DNA of 64,000 nucleotides from Paenibacillus silagei. GTDB lineage: Bacteria > Bacillota > Bacilli > Paenibacillales > Paenibacillaceae. The DNA is taken from positions 62,001 through 126,000 of the forward strand of contig NZ_JAGGLV010000009.1 in the NCBI RefSeq assembly GCF_017874735.1. Reading direction: 5' to 3'. A program made the position numbers and the translations under genes. Positions 50,695 to 58,445 of the stretch are shown here, in pieces (position 1 is the stretch's first letter; the number at the start of each line of letters is the position of its first letter). The notes beneath the pieces were generated by a model, which did no database searches, was not told the DNA's origin, and worked only from the letters and a program-made list of their open reading frames with translations.

Positions 50695-51873
50695 TTATTT
50701 TCCGTGAAGATACAGCAGAATGCATTTGGAGCATACCGGCATCAGGCCGCATTGCAGGGTTTCCCGGACCCTTTCAAAATTGTCGCCATCCCATATCTCT
50801 TTGAGATCCTGGTCCGCCAGATTCCCCAGGGAGAACTCCGGAAATAATTTGCAGGCACTGACTTCACCGTCAGCCAGCACATCCAGTCTGGTGCGGATCG
50901 ACAAGCATTGCGTTTTATTCTGGGCAGGCTTCTCTGAACCGAGTACAAAGTCACGTACCTCATGTAGTTCAAGCGCGGGCTGATAGCGTGTTCTTAAATT
51001 CCAGGTTCGCTGGTTAATCCTCTCCATCTGTTCAAGCAGCGAATCAATCCTGTCCGGTGAGATGCGATATTTGAACGAATGCCAGCTGTTGCGGTGCCCT
51101 TCCTCCAGATCATCTGCCAGCCACTTGAAATGCTCGTTGAAATAACGGTCCATATTATTCGACACTTCATCCGGCAAATACCACGGGAAGGTAATATATA
51201 CCGAGTCAATCCCCTTTTGTTCAAAAAACTCAACAAAATCATACAGCTTATCGATCATGACATCGCTAATGGTCAGGTGGATGGAGATTTTCCCCTGGTA
51301 GATTCCTTCCTTCTCCAGCTCCAGCAGCTTATCAATGCCCGCCATCACCTTCTTGAAGGTGCCCTTTCCCCGGATCGCATCGTTCTCCGCTTCGAAGCCT
51401 TCCAGACTGATCAGGCAGACCAGACTTTTGGACATCTTGAGGATGGAATCCAGCTTCTCTATAATTTGAATGCCGTTGGTGCATAACACCGTCCATCTGG
51501 GGTCCTGCTCCAGCAGGTCGGCCAGTTCATTGAACCGGCTGTAGTACAGAGGCTCTCCTCCCCAAAGGAACATATTGGCGTTCGTTTCTTTGGTTTGCCG
51601 GAACACTTTTTCAATCACAGCGAAATCCAGTTCTTCTCTCTGCTCGGCTCTGCCCAAATCCCGGTGATACCCCTCAGCGTTCCATTCAAAGCAATGCTTG
51701 CAGCGCAGATTGCAGCCATTGGTTAATTTAAGCCCGACCTCGACCGGAAGATTCGTAGAATACGTAGGGTTAAGGTGAACCTGTTTGTGCGTGACCGACA
51801 TATGCTTAATGGTTTTCTTTAACCGTTCAAAGGAATCCCGGTCGAGCACTACCGATGTTTGCGGCTGTCTCAT
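50695..51873 (-). CDS. Radical SAM/SPASM enzyme
   Basis: 392 residues. The [4Fe-4S] radical SAM motif is C54xxxC58xxC61 (NGCNLRCKHCFEW). The C-terminal SPASM region has cysteines in TQCLSIRTRL, EVSACKLFPE and LQCGLMPVCSKCILLYLHG, enough for auxiliary clusters. SPASM enzymes modify peptides or, as BtrN, oxidise an aminoglycoside carbon. No precursor peptide is visible, so a sugar or carrier-bound amino acid is a likely substrate. ATG at 51873 follows GGGAGG; it overlaps the glycosyltransferase gene by 47 bases. Confidence 0.92.
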   Translation of the reverse strand: MRQPQTSVVLDRDSFERLKKTIKHMSVTHKQVHLNPTYSTNLPVEVGLKLTNGCNLRCKHCFEWNAEGYHRDLGRAEQREELDFAVIEKVFRQTKETNANMFLWGGEPLYYSRFNELADLLEQDPRWTVLCTNGIQIIEKLDSILKMSKSLVCLISLEGFEAENDAIRGKGTFKKVMAGIDKLLELEKEGIYQGKISIHLTISDVMIDKLYDFVEFFEQKGIDSVYITFPWYLPDEVSNNMDRYFNEHFKWLADDLEEGHRNSWHSFKYRISPDRIDSLLEQMERINQRTWNLRTRYQPALELHEVRDFVLGSEKPAQNKTQCLSIRTRLDVLADGEVSACKLFPEFSLGNLADQDLKEIWDGDNFERVRETLQCGLMPVCSKCILLYLHGK

Positions 51874-52936
51874 GAAAGCACCTCCCATAATTTAACACCT
51901 GAGTTTTATAGCTTTTTATGCTCTCACTGCATGCCTCCAAAATCTCAAGCGGACAACCCATACTCATCCATTGCTCATACCTTATGCCAAAACCCAGCCG
52001 CTCCCATAGCTCGGCGTTGCGGGCTTCATGCTCACCCAGCGGCTCCAGGAAAATAACCGGCGTGAAGGATTCCAGCGAATCCAGCAGGGTTCCTCCCCCC
52101 GGCTTGCTGATAATAGCCTTCGAGTTACAGATCAGCTGATAGAAGCTTTGCTTCACCCCGGTATCCTCGTTAAAGCACTGATTGATCACTTCGCCGAACG
52201 GCGGCAGGGTATATTCATTCTCTTCATTCTTCATCCAGGGCGACCAGCCCGGCTTCACCATGTAGTAACGATGGCCGGCTCCATAAGCCTGATCATCCAT
52301 GAGCTCATGAATGACGATGTTCAAATCCAGGGAGTGATTCAGCTCTGCTGCTGTCTCCTTGTAGGTCCCCATTCCCCAGCCGCCGCCATGGATGACGAAC
52401 CGGTTGTCACGTTCCTTATAGTCCTTAGGGGCAGCATGACCCATGGAAATAGTGTAATTCACCCGCCCTGCCGCCCCGTCAAAAAACCAGACATCGTTCA
52501 CAGTAAACAGATCATTCCGGATATTGTTGGAATACAGCTTCCACGAAGGGGATATGACTGCATCCATATGAATCAGCTCCACGTGGACATCCTTGCGGTA
52601 ACTCTTCGCGTACTCTTCTAGAATGGGCATCCAAAACCCCGAGAAAACCATAAATACCCTCCGGTTCTCTTCAGCCCACTTGCCTAAAAGCCGGGTTACC
52701 AGCTGCGGGTCCAGATTCGGTGTGATATCCCTGATCATTCTGTGACCCAGCTTGGCTACTTCAAACCTCTTAGAGAAAACCTTCTTGTTTTCGATTAATT
52801 TCAGTCTTGTCCCGGGCGAATACAGGCTTTCCAGCACTTCCAGATCGGCCTCATAGTACCTTCTTAGCTCCTCACGTAACAGGACTGCGGGCGTATAGAC
52901 TCCCAATGCGACAGATGAGCATACAATGGTAATCAT
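51827..52936 (-). CDS. MurG-like GT-B glycosyltransferase
   Basis: 369 residues with a GT-B two-domain layout. The N-terminal glycine-rich opening is MITIVCSSVALGVYTPAVLLREEL. The C-terminal nucleotide-sugar region reads SKPGGGTLLDSLESFTPVIFLEPLGEHEARNAE, close to the MurG/GT28 donor-binding motif. It would attach a sugar to the growing product or make a pseudodisaccharide. ATG at 52936 is seven bases after GGGAG. Confidence 0.8.
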   Translation of the reverse strand: MITIVCSSVALGVYTPAVLLREELRRYYEADLEVLESLYSPGTRLKLIENKKVFSKRFEVAKLGHRMIRDITPNLDPQLVTRLLGKWAEENRRVFMVFSGFWMPILEEYAKSYRKDVHVELIHMDAVISPSWKLYSNNIRNDLFTVNDVWFFDGAAGRVNYTISMGHAAPKDYKERDNRFVIHGGGWGMGTYKETAAELNHSLDLNIVIHELMDDQAYGAGHRYYMVKPGWSPWMKNEENEYTLPPFGEVINQCFNEDTGVKQSFYQLICNSKAIISKPGGGTLLDSLESFTPVIFLEPLGEHEARNAELWERLGFGIRYEQWMSMGCPLEILEACSESIKSYKTQVLNYGRCFHETAANIGSARPGFL

Positions 52937-52969
52937 TTGTCAGCTCCCTCTTTTTACGATCAAGACTGG

Positions 52970-54298
52970 TCAGTTATAAACCTTAATGGTTAGAGACTTC
53001 AAAACATCCTTCACCCGGTGGATTAGCGTGAATGCTTCACTTACATCAGATACATAGGGAGCAGCTACATAAAGCTTCCCCTTCCGCCATTCTGACTCCG
53101 CCTCAGCGAATGCGGTATTGCCGGAGCCGAAAAGCGTGTTTGCACCCAGCGGTATAATTCCTTGCCTGTTCTCTTGCGTAAACAACAATCCGCCTGCTCT
53201 TAGAGCCTCCAGAACCTGCAGCATGGTCACTTCCGTGGAACAGCCTGCCGAGATAAAGGTCAAAAAGCTGAACAAGGAATACTGCCGGACATATTGATTG
53301 ACATGATGATTAATCAGCCCCATGGACTTTCTGGCATTAATCTCAACGATGGGTACCATCTCACCGCTTGCCAGCAGCATGGAATCTATACATACCTCTC
53401 CGTGATAGCCTGCCATGAACAAGTCCTTGCAGGCATCTTCCATAATGCTGAAATAATCATTGTCCCGGAGAATCCGGGTAAACCCGGAACCGGCAGGATA
53501 GGAGCCTATATAAGAGAAGGCTTCATTTACCATTCGCTGAACAGAGATAAACTCCGCTTCCCCCTTCTCTGTTATGAACAGCTGACAGGAGAAATCCTCC
53601 GTTTTATCCAGCAGGGGTTCGATAATGAACTGTGTTTGTTTGCCTCTATTCTCTTGCTCTTGCAGATAGGCCGCAATTCTCTTCAGCATTCTCTCGCTTG
53701 AAATTAACATATTGCCTTTGCCTGAGACACCGAGCGGGTCCTTAACCAGCACTTGTCCGGTCCGTAGCAGCTCCGAGCCCAGGGCCAGCAGTTCCTCCGA
53801 GCTGTCAGCTATAGAGGACATATTGCGAATGCCCAATCTTTGTCTTAGTTCATGAGAATAGATCTTTGAATTCACAGCTCGAACTGCATCTAAGGAGGGA
53901 AACTGATTACCGACATTGAACCTGCGCACTAACTCACTGGTATCGGACAGAATAGAGTAGGGAGAGAATAGAGCATCTTGTGGGAGTAGCTGCTGGTAGT
54001 AGCTTGCATCAGCCATTAGAAGATCAAACACATGCAGCGTGTAGTCATCCGCATGAACAGGATTTCTGCAATGAACATTGGTGAAGGTATAGCCGAGCTG
54101 TGATAAATAGCTTCTAAGATGCTCGTCCATGGGCTGCCGGGTGAACAGAATGTCCTGCTCCTTGCATAACGGAAACAACAATTCATCCATGCCCATCGTC
54201 ACAGCTTGGCTGCTGTTCATAGAAGGAAGCATAGATCCATTCGGACTCCGCCACCACGCCTCGGAATCAAAGGTGCCCAGAACCACGGTTGACTTCAT
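52970..54298 (-). CDS. ATP-grasp ligase
   Basis: About 442 residues from ATG 54298 (MKSTVVLGTFD), eight bases after AAGGGGG; the longer frame to 54421 overlaps the carrier-protein gene and is unlikely. ATP-grasp features are the lysine strand VLVKDPLGVSGKGNMLISS, the acidic IIEPLLDKTEDF, and the metal site EVCIDSMLLASGEMVPIVEINARKSMG. In butirosin, BtrJ of this superfamily loads glutamate onto the carrier protein. Its place directly after a carrier-protein gene suggests the same job here. The amino acid is unknown. Confidence 0.85.
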   Translation of the reverse strand: MKSTVVLGTFDSEAWWRSPNGSMLPSMNSSQAVTMGMDELLFPLCKEQDILFTRQPMDEHLRSYLSQLGYTFTNVHCRNPVHADDYTLHVFDLLMADASYYQQLLPQDALFSPYSILSDTSELVRRFNVGNQFPSLDAVRAVNSKIYSHELRQRLGIRNMSSIADSSEELLALGSELLRTGQVLVKDPLGVSGKGNMLISSERMLKRIAAYLQEQENRGKQTQFIIEPLLDKTEDFSCQLFITEKGEAEFISVQRMVNEAFSYIGSYPAGSGFTRILRDNDYFSIMEDACKDLFMAGYHGEVCIDSMLLASGEMVPIVEINARKSMGLINHHVNQYVRQYSLFSFLTFISAGCSTEVTMLQVLEALRAGGLLFTQENRQGIIPLGANTLFGSGNTAFAEAESEWRKGKLYVAAPYVSDVSEAFTLIHRVKDVLKSLTIKVYN

Positions 54299-54311
54299 CC
54301 ATGAAGCCCCC

Positions 54312-54557
54312 TTAAGAAGCGGTTTGCGTGGCTGTGATGAACCCCATGAAATCCCCGATCGACTGGAAATCCTCATAGGCAAAATGATCAAAATCAAACT
54401 CAATTTCAAATTCGTCTTCAATCCGGAGAATGAAATTAATCATCTGCAGGGAATCCAGACCTACATCATTCACTATATCGGTGGTTTCAGTGGCAGTGAG
54501 CAACAGCTCTGGATTGTTCTTAATTTCACTCAAGATCCGCACAATGGTATCCTGCAT
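54312..54557 (-). CDS. Acyl carrier protein (first gene of the cluster)
   Basis: 81-residue carrier protein. The phosphopantetheine serine is Ser36 in DVGLDSLQMINF, followed by an acidic helix (RIEDEFEIEFDFDHF). GGAG nine bases before ATG 54557. It is the promoter-proximal gene, 13 bases before the ATP-grasp gene, and is the likely substrate for aminoacylation. Confidence 0.9.
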   Translation of the reverse strand: MQDTIVRILSEIKNNPELLLTATETTDIVNDVGLDSLQMINFILRIEDEFEIEFDFDHFAYEDFQSIGDFMGFITATQTAS

Positions 54558-54744
54558 ATCACCGTTCTCCTCGCATCATGAATTTTAATTAAACAGCCTT
54601 GCTTACTAGTTATGATACAGCCTCAAGGTTCCGGCTTCTAACTCACATTTTTATGATATGTATAGGATTTTTATTGGAATTGATATAGCTGAGATATTAC
54701 TGTTTGGAGTAAGATCCGCATGGGAGCTTGGGTGGACGCTGCGT

Positions 54745-54857
54745 GAACGGACCGATGTTCCAATCGCTGTGGTCTCCAGATTTTTTTCATTCCCCCTTAG
54801 CGGTGAAAATCCGGAGACCAAGGCGACCGCTGCCGCTTTTCCACATTCGTTCCGTTC
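54745..54857. repeat. Long imperfect inverted repeat
   Basis: The outer arms GAACGGA (54745-54751) and TCCGTTC (54851-54857) enclose a 15-base inner stem, TGGTCTCCAGATTTT (54770-54784) with AAAATCCGGAGACCA (54806-54820), one mismatch. The apex holds 21 bases. No open frame of note. It lies upstream of the biosynthetic cluster and beside the stem-loop array. Confidence 0.75.
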
Positions 54858-54927
54858 TCTCCGCTGTTTAAGCGGGGAACGAACTACAGGCTTAAAATAT
54901 ATAAAAAAGCACTAAAGAAATAAACAA

Positions 54928-55260
54928 AATGTATGCTGTTTTCCGCATACATACGGCCCACATGCCTGCGTGCCAGCACAATGTATGCTGTTTTCCGCAT
55001 ACATTCGAACCACATTCCTGCGTTCCAGTAAATGTATGCTGTTTTCCGCATACATTCGGGCCACATGCCTGCGTGCCAGTAAATGTATGCTGTTTTCCGC
55101 ATACATTCGGGCCACACGCCTGCGTGCCAGTAAATGTATGCTGTTTTCCGCATACATTCGGGCCACATGCCTGCGTGCCAGTAAATGTATGCTGTTTTCC
55201 GCATACATTCGGGCCACATGCCTGCGTGCCAGTAAATGTATGCTGTTTTCCGCATACATT
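54928..55260. repeat. Tandem array of seven 51 bp stem-loop units
   Basis: Units start at 54928, 54980, 55031, 55082, 55133, 55184 and 55235. Each core is AATGTATGC-tgttttcc-GCATACATT, a perfect nine-base inverted repeat with an eight-base loop. A conserved ~25 base linker follows (cgggccacatgcctgcgtg, ccagta). The last unit lacks the linker. The linkers are near identical, excluding a CRISPR. The core shares gttttccgcatacattcg, apart from its first base, with the array at 18591. Confidence 0.95.
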
Positions 55261-55302
55261 CAAGAAGCAATTAAAGAGCACTCATCCACAACAAAAGAAA
55301 AA

Positions 55303-55341
55303 ACAGGTCCCTGCTGGCATAAATGCCAAGCAAGAACCTGT
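55303..55341 (-). terminator. Terminator of the tRNA-Leu gene
   Basis: On the minus strand ACAGGT pairs with ACCTGT, with further pairing of CTTGGCAT/ATGCCAGC inside, followed by TTTTTTC. It is 15 bases after the tRNA. Confidence 0.8.
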
Positions 55342-55355
55342 ATTGTAAGCTATGA

Positions 55356-55439
55356 TGCGGTCAAGAGGACTCGAACCTCCACGATATTGCTATCACTGGC
55401 ACCTGAAGCCAGCGCGTCTGCCAATTCCGCCATGACCGC
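55356..55439 (-). tRNA. tRNA-Leu (anticodon CAG)
   Basis: 84-base tRNA on the minus strand. The acceptor arms GCGGTCA and TGACCGC pair with discriminator A. The D-loop has the class II pattern, the anticodon arm is CTGGC-TTCAGGT-GCCAG with anticodon CAG, a long variable arm follows, and the T-loop is GGTTCGAGTCC. CCA is not encoded. It stands alone with its own terminator and marks the upstream edge of the AT-rich cluster region. Confidence 0.95.
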
Positions 55440-55542
55440 ATATTATGTATTACAGTGATTCAATCACCGTAATTAAGAATATACTCTCTTTGGCCGGGAA
55501 TTGCAAGCTTTTTTTGTGTGTATTTCTGTAGGGAGGTGTGCC

Positions 55543-57153
55543 TTAAGCCAATACCTTCAGCACATCCGCGATCTTCCGCTGATGCGACAGGACACCGTAA
55601 TTCATCCAGGCCATGAAATCCACCTCGTACACGCAGCGGTTACGCACCGCAGGCAGACTTCTCCAGATTGGGGTATCGAGCAGTTCCCGCCCCTCACCTT
55701 CCTGCCGGTCGAACGTAATGAACAAATGATCTGCGTTCAAGCCGGACAGCTCTTCAGGGCTCAGGCTCACGCGCTTCTGTCCACGGGTGAGCTGCCGTAC
55801 CAGGGGATGCCGGCCAAGCCCCAGATCTTCATAGAGGACACCCGCTGCATATCCCAGATTCTCACTGCCATACAGGGCAAAGCCATGGGCAGAAATCCGC
55901 AGCAGTGCCACTGTCTGCCCCCGGACGCTGCGGCTGAGCAGCCGCCTGGCCTGACGGGCCTGCTGCTCATAGTCGCAGATGACCTCCTGCACACGGCCGG
56001 TCCTGCCAAAGACCGCTGCCGCCGAGCGGAGCGTGGCACGCCAGTCCTCCTGGTGGAACGGGAGCCGGAACAGCGGGGCCACCCGGCTGCATTCCCCCAG
56101 CTGCCAGCGCTGGAAGCCGTCATCCAGCATAATCAGCTCAGGACTGTAACGGATGAGTCCTTGCCAGTCTCCGCTGGAGATATCGAACGCCGGAACCTGA
56201 TCCAGCCCGAGGTATTCCTGCTTGCCCCACTTGGCATGGCAATACTGCACGACCGGAGTAATGCCGAGTGCCAGCAGATAATCCTCCAGAAAAGGGGCAA
56301 ATACCCGGACGCCTTCCTGATGGAGGCTTCTGTATTGTCCGGGAGTCACCCCTACTGTTCTTTTGAAGCGCCGGTTGAAATAATACTCATTGCTGTAGCC
56401 TGCAGCCAGAGCCACCTCATGCAGCCGGTCCCGGGTCAGCAGAAGCTGCTGCTGTGCCCGTTCAATACGCAGACCGTTCAGGTGCTCCAAGGGCATCCGG
56501 CCCGTAATTTCTTTGAAAATCTGCGTATAACGCGCACGCCCGATCCCTGCAATCTCAGCCAGCTGATCGACAGATAACGGTTCACTGCAATGCTCTTCCA
56601 TATAACGGATCGAGGCTTCCACGGCCTCACGGTCATCCTTAGCCTTCAGTACCGGAGTATTCGCCCGCATAATCAACAGCAGCAGCTCCTGGAACCGGGT
56701 CTGAGCAGCGAACCATTCCACATCCTCCGGGCGCCGGAAGCTATAATAGATGGAATCCAGCAGCAGGGCACACTGGGAGAACGGTCGGCAATCCAGATAT
56801 CCCGGGCAGAGCAAATATTCTGCATGTTCCTCCTGCCCCTTATCTCCGGTGCCAAGCTTGACGTGCCCTGCGGGAATCAGCGCGAACTCCATCCGGTACC
56901 AGCTGATCCCCTGCTCCCCGGCCTGAATCCGGTTCAGTGATCCGGCTTCGATCAGGAACCCGGCCCCTTTTTCCAAAGAATACCTTCTGTCCTCTGCCTT
57001 CAGCCACCCCTGCCCTTCAGACACAATGATTAGGGTATGCTCCGGATAGACTTCGGTCTGTTCATTCCCGGACGGGGAGCGTGTCACCGCTTCTATATTC
57101 ATCAGGCTGTGGAGCAGCCTTCTCCTGGTGTGTTCCTGCAACTGTTCGGTCAT
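55543..57153 (-). CDS. AraC-type regulator fused to a siderophore-binding domain (Btr/YbbB-like)
   Basis: 536 residues. The N-terminal part is cupin-like, an AraC double HTH lies at about 170-275 (LSVDQLAEIAGIGRARYTQIF ... EVALAAGYSNEYYFNRRF), and residues about 285-536 form a TroA/FhuD-like periplasmic-binding domain (VQYCHAKWGKQEYLGLDQ). B. subtilis Btr has this layout and activates iron-siderophore uptake when it binds the siderophore. A Fur box lies 19 bases upstream. ATG at 57153 follows AGGAGGGG. Its binding domain closely resembles the lipoprotein encoded at 57278. Confidence 0.92.
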   Translation of the reverse strand: MTEQLQEHTRRRLLHSLMNIEAVTRSPSGNEQTEVYPEHTLIIVSEGQGWLKAEDRRYSLEKGAGFLIEAGSLNRIQAGEQGISWYRMEFALIPAGHVKLGTGDKGQEEHAEYLLCPGYLDCRPFSQCALLLDSIYYSFRRPEDVEWFAAQTRFQELLLLIMRANTPVLKAKDDREAVEASIRYMEEHCSEPLSVDQLAEIAGIGRARYTQIFKEITGRMPLEHLNGLRIERAQQQLLLTRDRLHEVALAAGYSNEYYFNRRFKRTVGVTPGQYRSLHQEGVRVFAPFLEDYLLALGITPVVQYCHAKWGKQEYLGLDQVPAFDISSGDWQGLIRYSPELIMLDDGFQRWQLGECSRVAPLFRLPFHQEDWRATLRSAAAVFGRTGRVQEVICDYEQQARQARRLLSRSVRGQTVALLRISAHGFALYGSENLGYAAGVLYEDLGLGRHPLVRQLTRGQKRVSLSPEELSGLNADHLFITFDRQEGEGRELLDTPIWRSLPAVRNRCVYEVDFMAWMNYGVLSHQRKIADVLKVLA

Positions 57154-57171
57154 TCTGCCGCCCCTCCTGAC

Positions 57172-57186
57172 TGAGAATCATTATCA
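57172..57186. promoter_or_regulatory. Fur box upstream of the AraC-SBP fusion gene
   Basis: TGAGAATCATTATCA (reverse complement TGATAATGATTCTCA) matches the 7-1-7 Fur operator TGATAATNATTATCA with one mismatch. It sits between the terminator of the lipoprotein gene and the fusion gene start. Confidence 0.85.
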
Positions 57187-57208
57187 TAGACTCAAGTGTA
57201 AAACAAAA

Positions 57209-57243
57209 AAGAAGATCTATCAACCTTGCGGATAGACCTTCTT
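57209..57243 (-). terminator. Terminator of the siderophore lipoprotein gene
   Basis: On the minus strand AAGAAG-G-TCTATC pairs with GATAGA-T-CTTCTT and is followed by TTTTTTG. It separates the lipoprotein gene from the fusion regulator, so each has its own Fur-controlled promoter. Confidence 0.85.
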
Positions 57244-57277
57244 CTCGCTTATAGACTCACCGTCGCTTAACGCTGAA

Positions 57278-58288
57278 TTACTTCACCATTACCTTAAGCA
57301 GATCATCCAGCTTCATCTGGTTGGCGGTAATCCCCCCGGATTGCCAGTGCGAACGCTCCATCCGGTAGATATTGCCGTTCTTCACCGCAGGCAGGTTCTT
57401 CCAGAGGGGACCATCCAGCATCTTGATGGCCTCCTGGTTAGCCGCAGTATCCCACTCCCCGTTGTCAGGGAACACAATGATATGATCCGCTTCAAGCTCG
57501 GGGATCACTTCTTCGGAGATGATCGACTGAAATTCCGTCATCTCAGCGGCCATAGGAACAGGTGTCAGACCGAATTGACTATAGAGCACACCGGTAAAAC
57601 GGTTTTTGACTCCAAAAAGAGCAACGGTTTTGTCTGCCACATTAAGCCGGATCACAGCCACCTTCTCTTGTCCCAAGGCCTGCTGCAACGCGGCTTTGCC
57701 GTCTGCTACCTTCTGGTCATATTCGGCCAGTACAGCCTTCCCCTTCTCAGGAATACCGAGCGCGTCTGCAACCGCTGTAAGGATTAGCCTTGAATCCTGC
57801 AATACGCTCTCCGGCAGGCGGTAGGTTGGGGCTACCAGGGAATACTGCTCAACCTTAGCGGCATCTGCACCGCCATCGGTAATGATCAGATCCGGTTTCT
57901 TATCGAGCAGCGCTTCTATGCTGCCGCTGATATCAAATTCAGGCACATCCAGATTCAGATAATCCTGCTTGCCCCAGCTGGGATGGTACCACTGCACCAC
58001 CGGGGTGACGCCAAGCGCCTTCAAGTAATCTTCCACGTAGATTCCCGCTACCCGCTGAGGGTTCGCCGGAATCTCCACCTCCCCGAATTCCCCGGTGACC
58101 GTCCGTGTTGCCCCTTCTGAAGCTGTCGCTCCGCCAGTCTCTGCAGGAGCTGCACTGGCAGCTGCCGCATTTCCTGTCTGGACATTCTTACCGTCCGCAG
58201 CCTTGTTATTCGTTCCGCAGGCCGCGATAGCGGACATTGCCAGGATAAGTACAGCGGTCCAAATGATTTTTCGGCCCCAATTGTTCAT
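57278..58288 (-). CDS. Iron-siderophore ABC transporter substrate-binding lipoprotein
   Basis: About 336 residues. A signal peptide with lipobox AIAAC precedes an Ala/Gly/Thr-rich tether and a cluster 8 (FhuD/FeuA-type) binding fold (RVAGIYVEDYLKALGVTPVVQWYHPSWGKQDYL). ATG at 58288 (MNNWGRK) has only a modest site. A Fur box and a good promoter lie just upstream. Permease and ATPase genes are not adjacent, so it must use a transporter encoded elsewhere. It shares the HPSWGKQDYL/HAKWGKQEYL motif with the fusion regulator, implying the same siderophore. Confidence 0.92.
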   Translation of the reverse strand: MNNWGRKIIWTAVLILAMSAIAACGTNNKAADGKNVQTGNAAAASAAPAETGGATASEGATRTVTGEFGEVEIPANPQRVAGIYVEDYLKALGVTPVVQWYHPSWGKQDYLNLDVPEFDISGSIEALLDKKPDLIITDGGADAAKVEQYSLVAPTYRLPESVLQDSRLILTAVADALGIPEKGKAVLAEYDQKVADGKAALQQALGQEKVAVIRLNVADKTVALFGVKNRFTGVLYSQFGLTPVPMAAEMTEFQSIISEEVIPELEADHIIVFPDNGEWDTAANQEAIKMLDGPLWKNLPAVKNGNIYRMERSHWQSGGITANQMKLDDLLKVMVK

Positions 58289-58318
58289 GTCTCTCTTCAC
58301 TCCTGTGTCTAATTTCAT

Positions 58319-58377
58319 TGATAATCATTCTCAGATGATCTTAAACACAATAGTAGCATGCCAGGATCAGCTTTCAA
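58319..58377 (-). promoter_or_regulatory. Promoter with Fur box for the siderophore lipoprotein
   Basis: On the minus strand -35 TTGAAA (58372-58377) and -10 TACTAT (58350-58355) are 16 bases apart. The Fur box TGATAATCATTCTCA (58319-58333, one mismatch to consensus) lies just after the expected transcription start, so Fur with iron would block initiation. Confidence 0.8.
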
Positions 58378-58445
58378 TGCACTTTCTCTGCGAAAATCTT
58401 ATACAAACTTATAGTTTGACCCCGCCAAGCTGACGGGCCCATCGT

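Noticed and set aside
43452..54557. RiPP cluster interpretation based on the SPASM enzyme
   Set aside because: No precursor peptide, leader peptidase or RRE-like gene is visible. The ACPs and the ATP-grasp gene fit carrier-protein chemistry better. A remote precursor cannot be excluded.
54558..55439. Integrated element attachment site at tRNA-Leu
   Set aside because: No integrase gene and no repeat of the tRNA 3' end were found in the window, so an att site cannot be supported.
54884..55458. Several 115-162 codon open frames with a 17-residue repeat in both directions across the array
   Set aside because: The 51-base period is a multiple of three and the unit lacks stops in several frames, so all frames stay open together. 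There is no ribosome site and the frames contradict one another.
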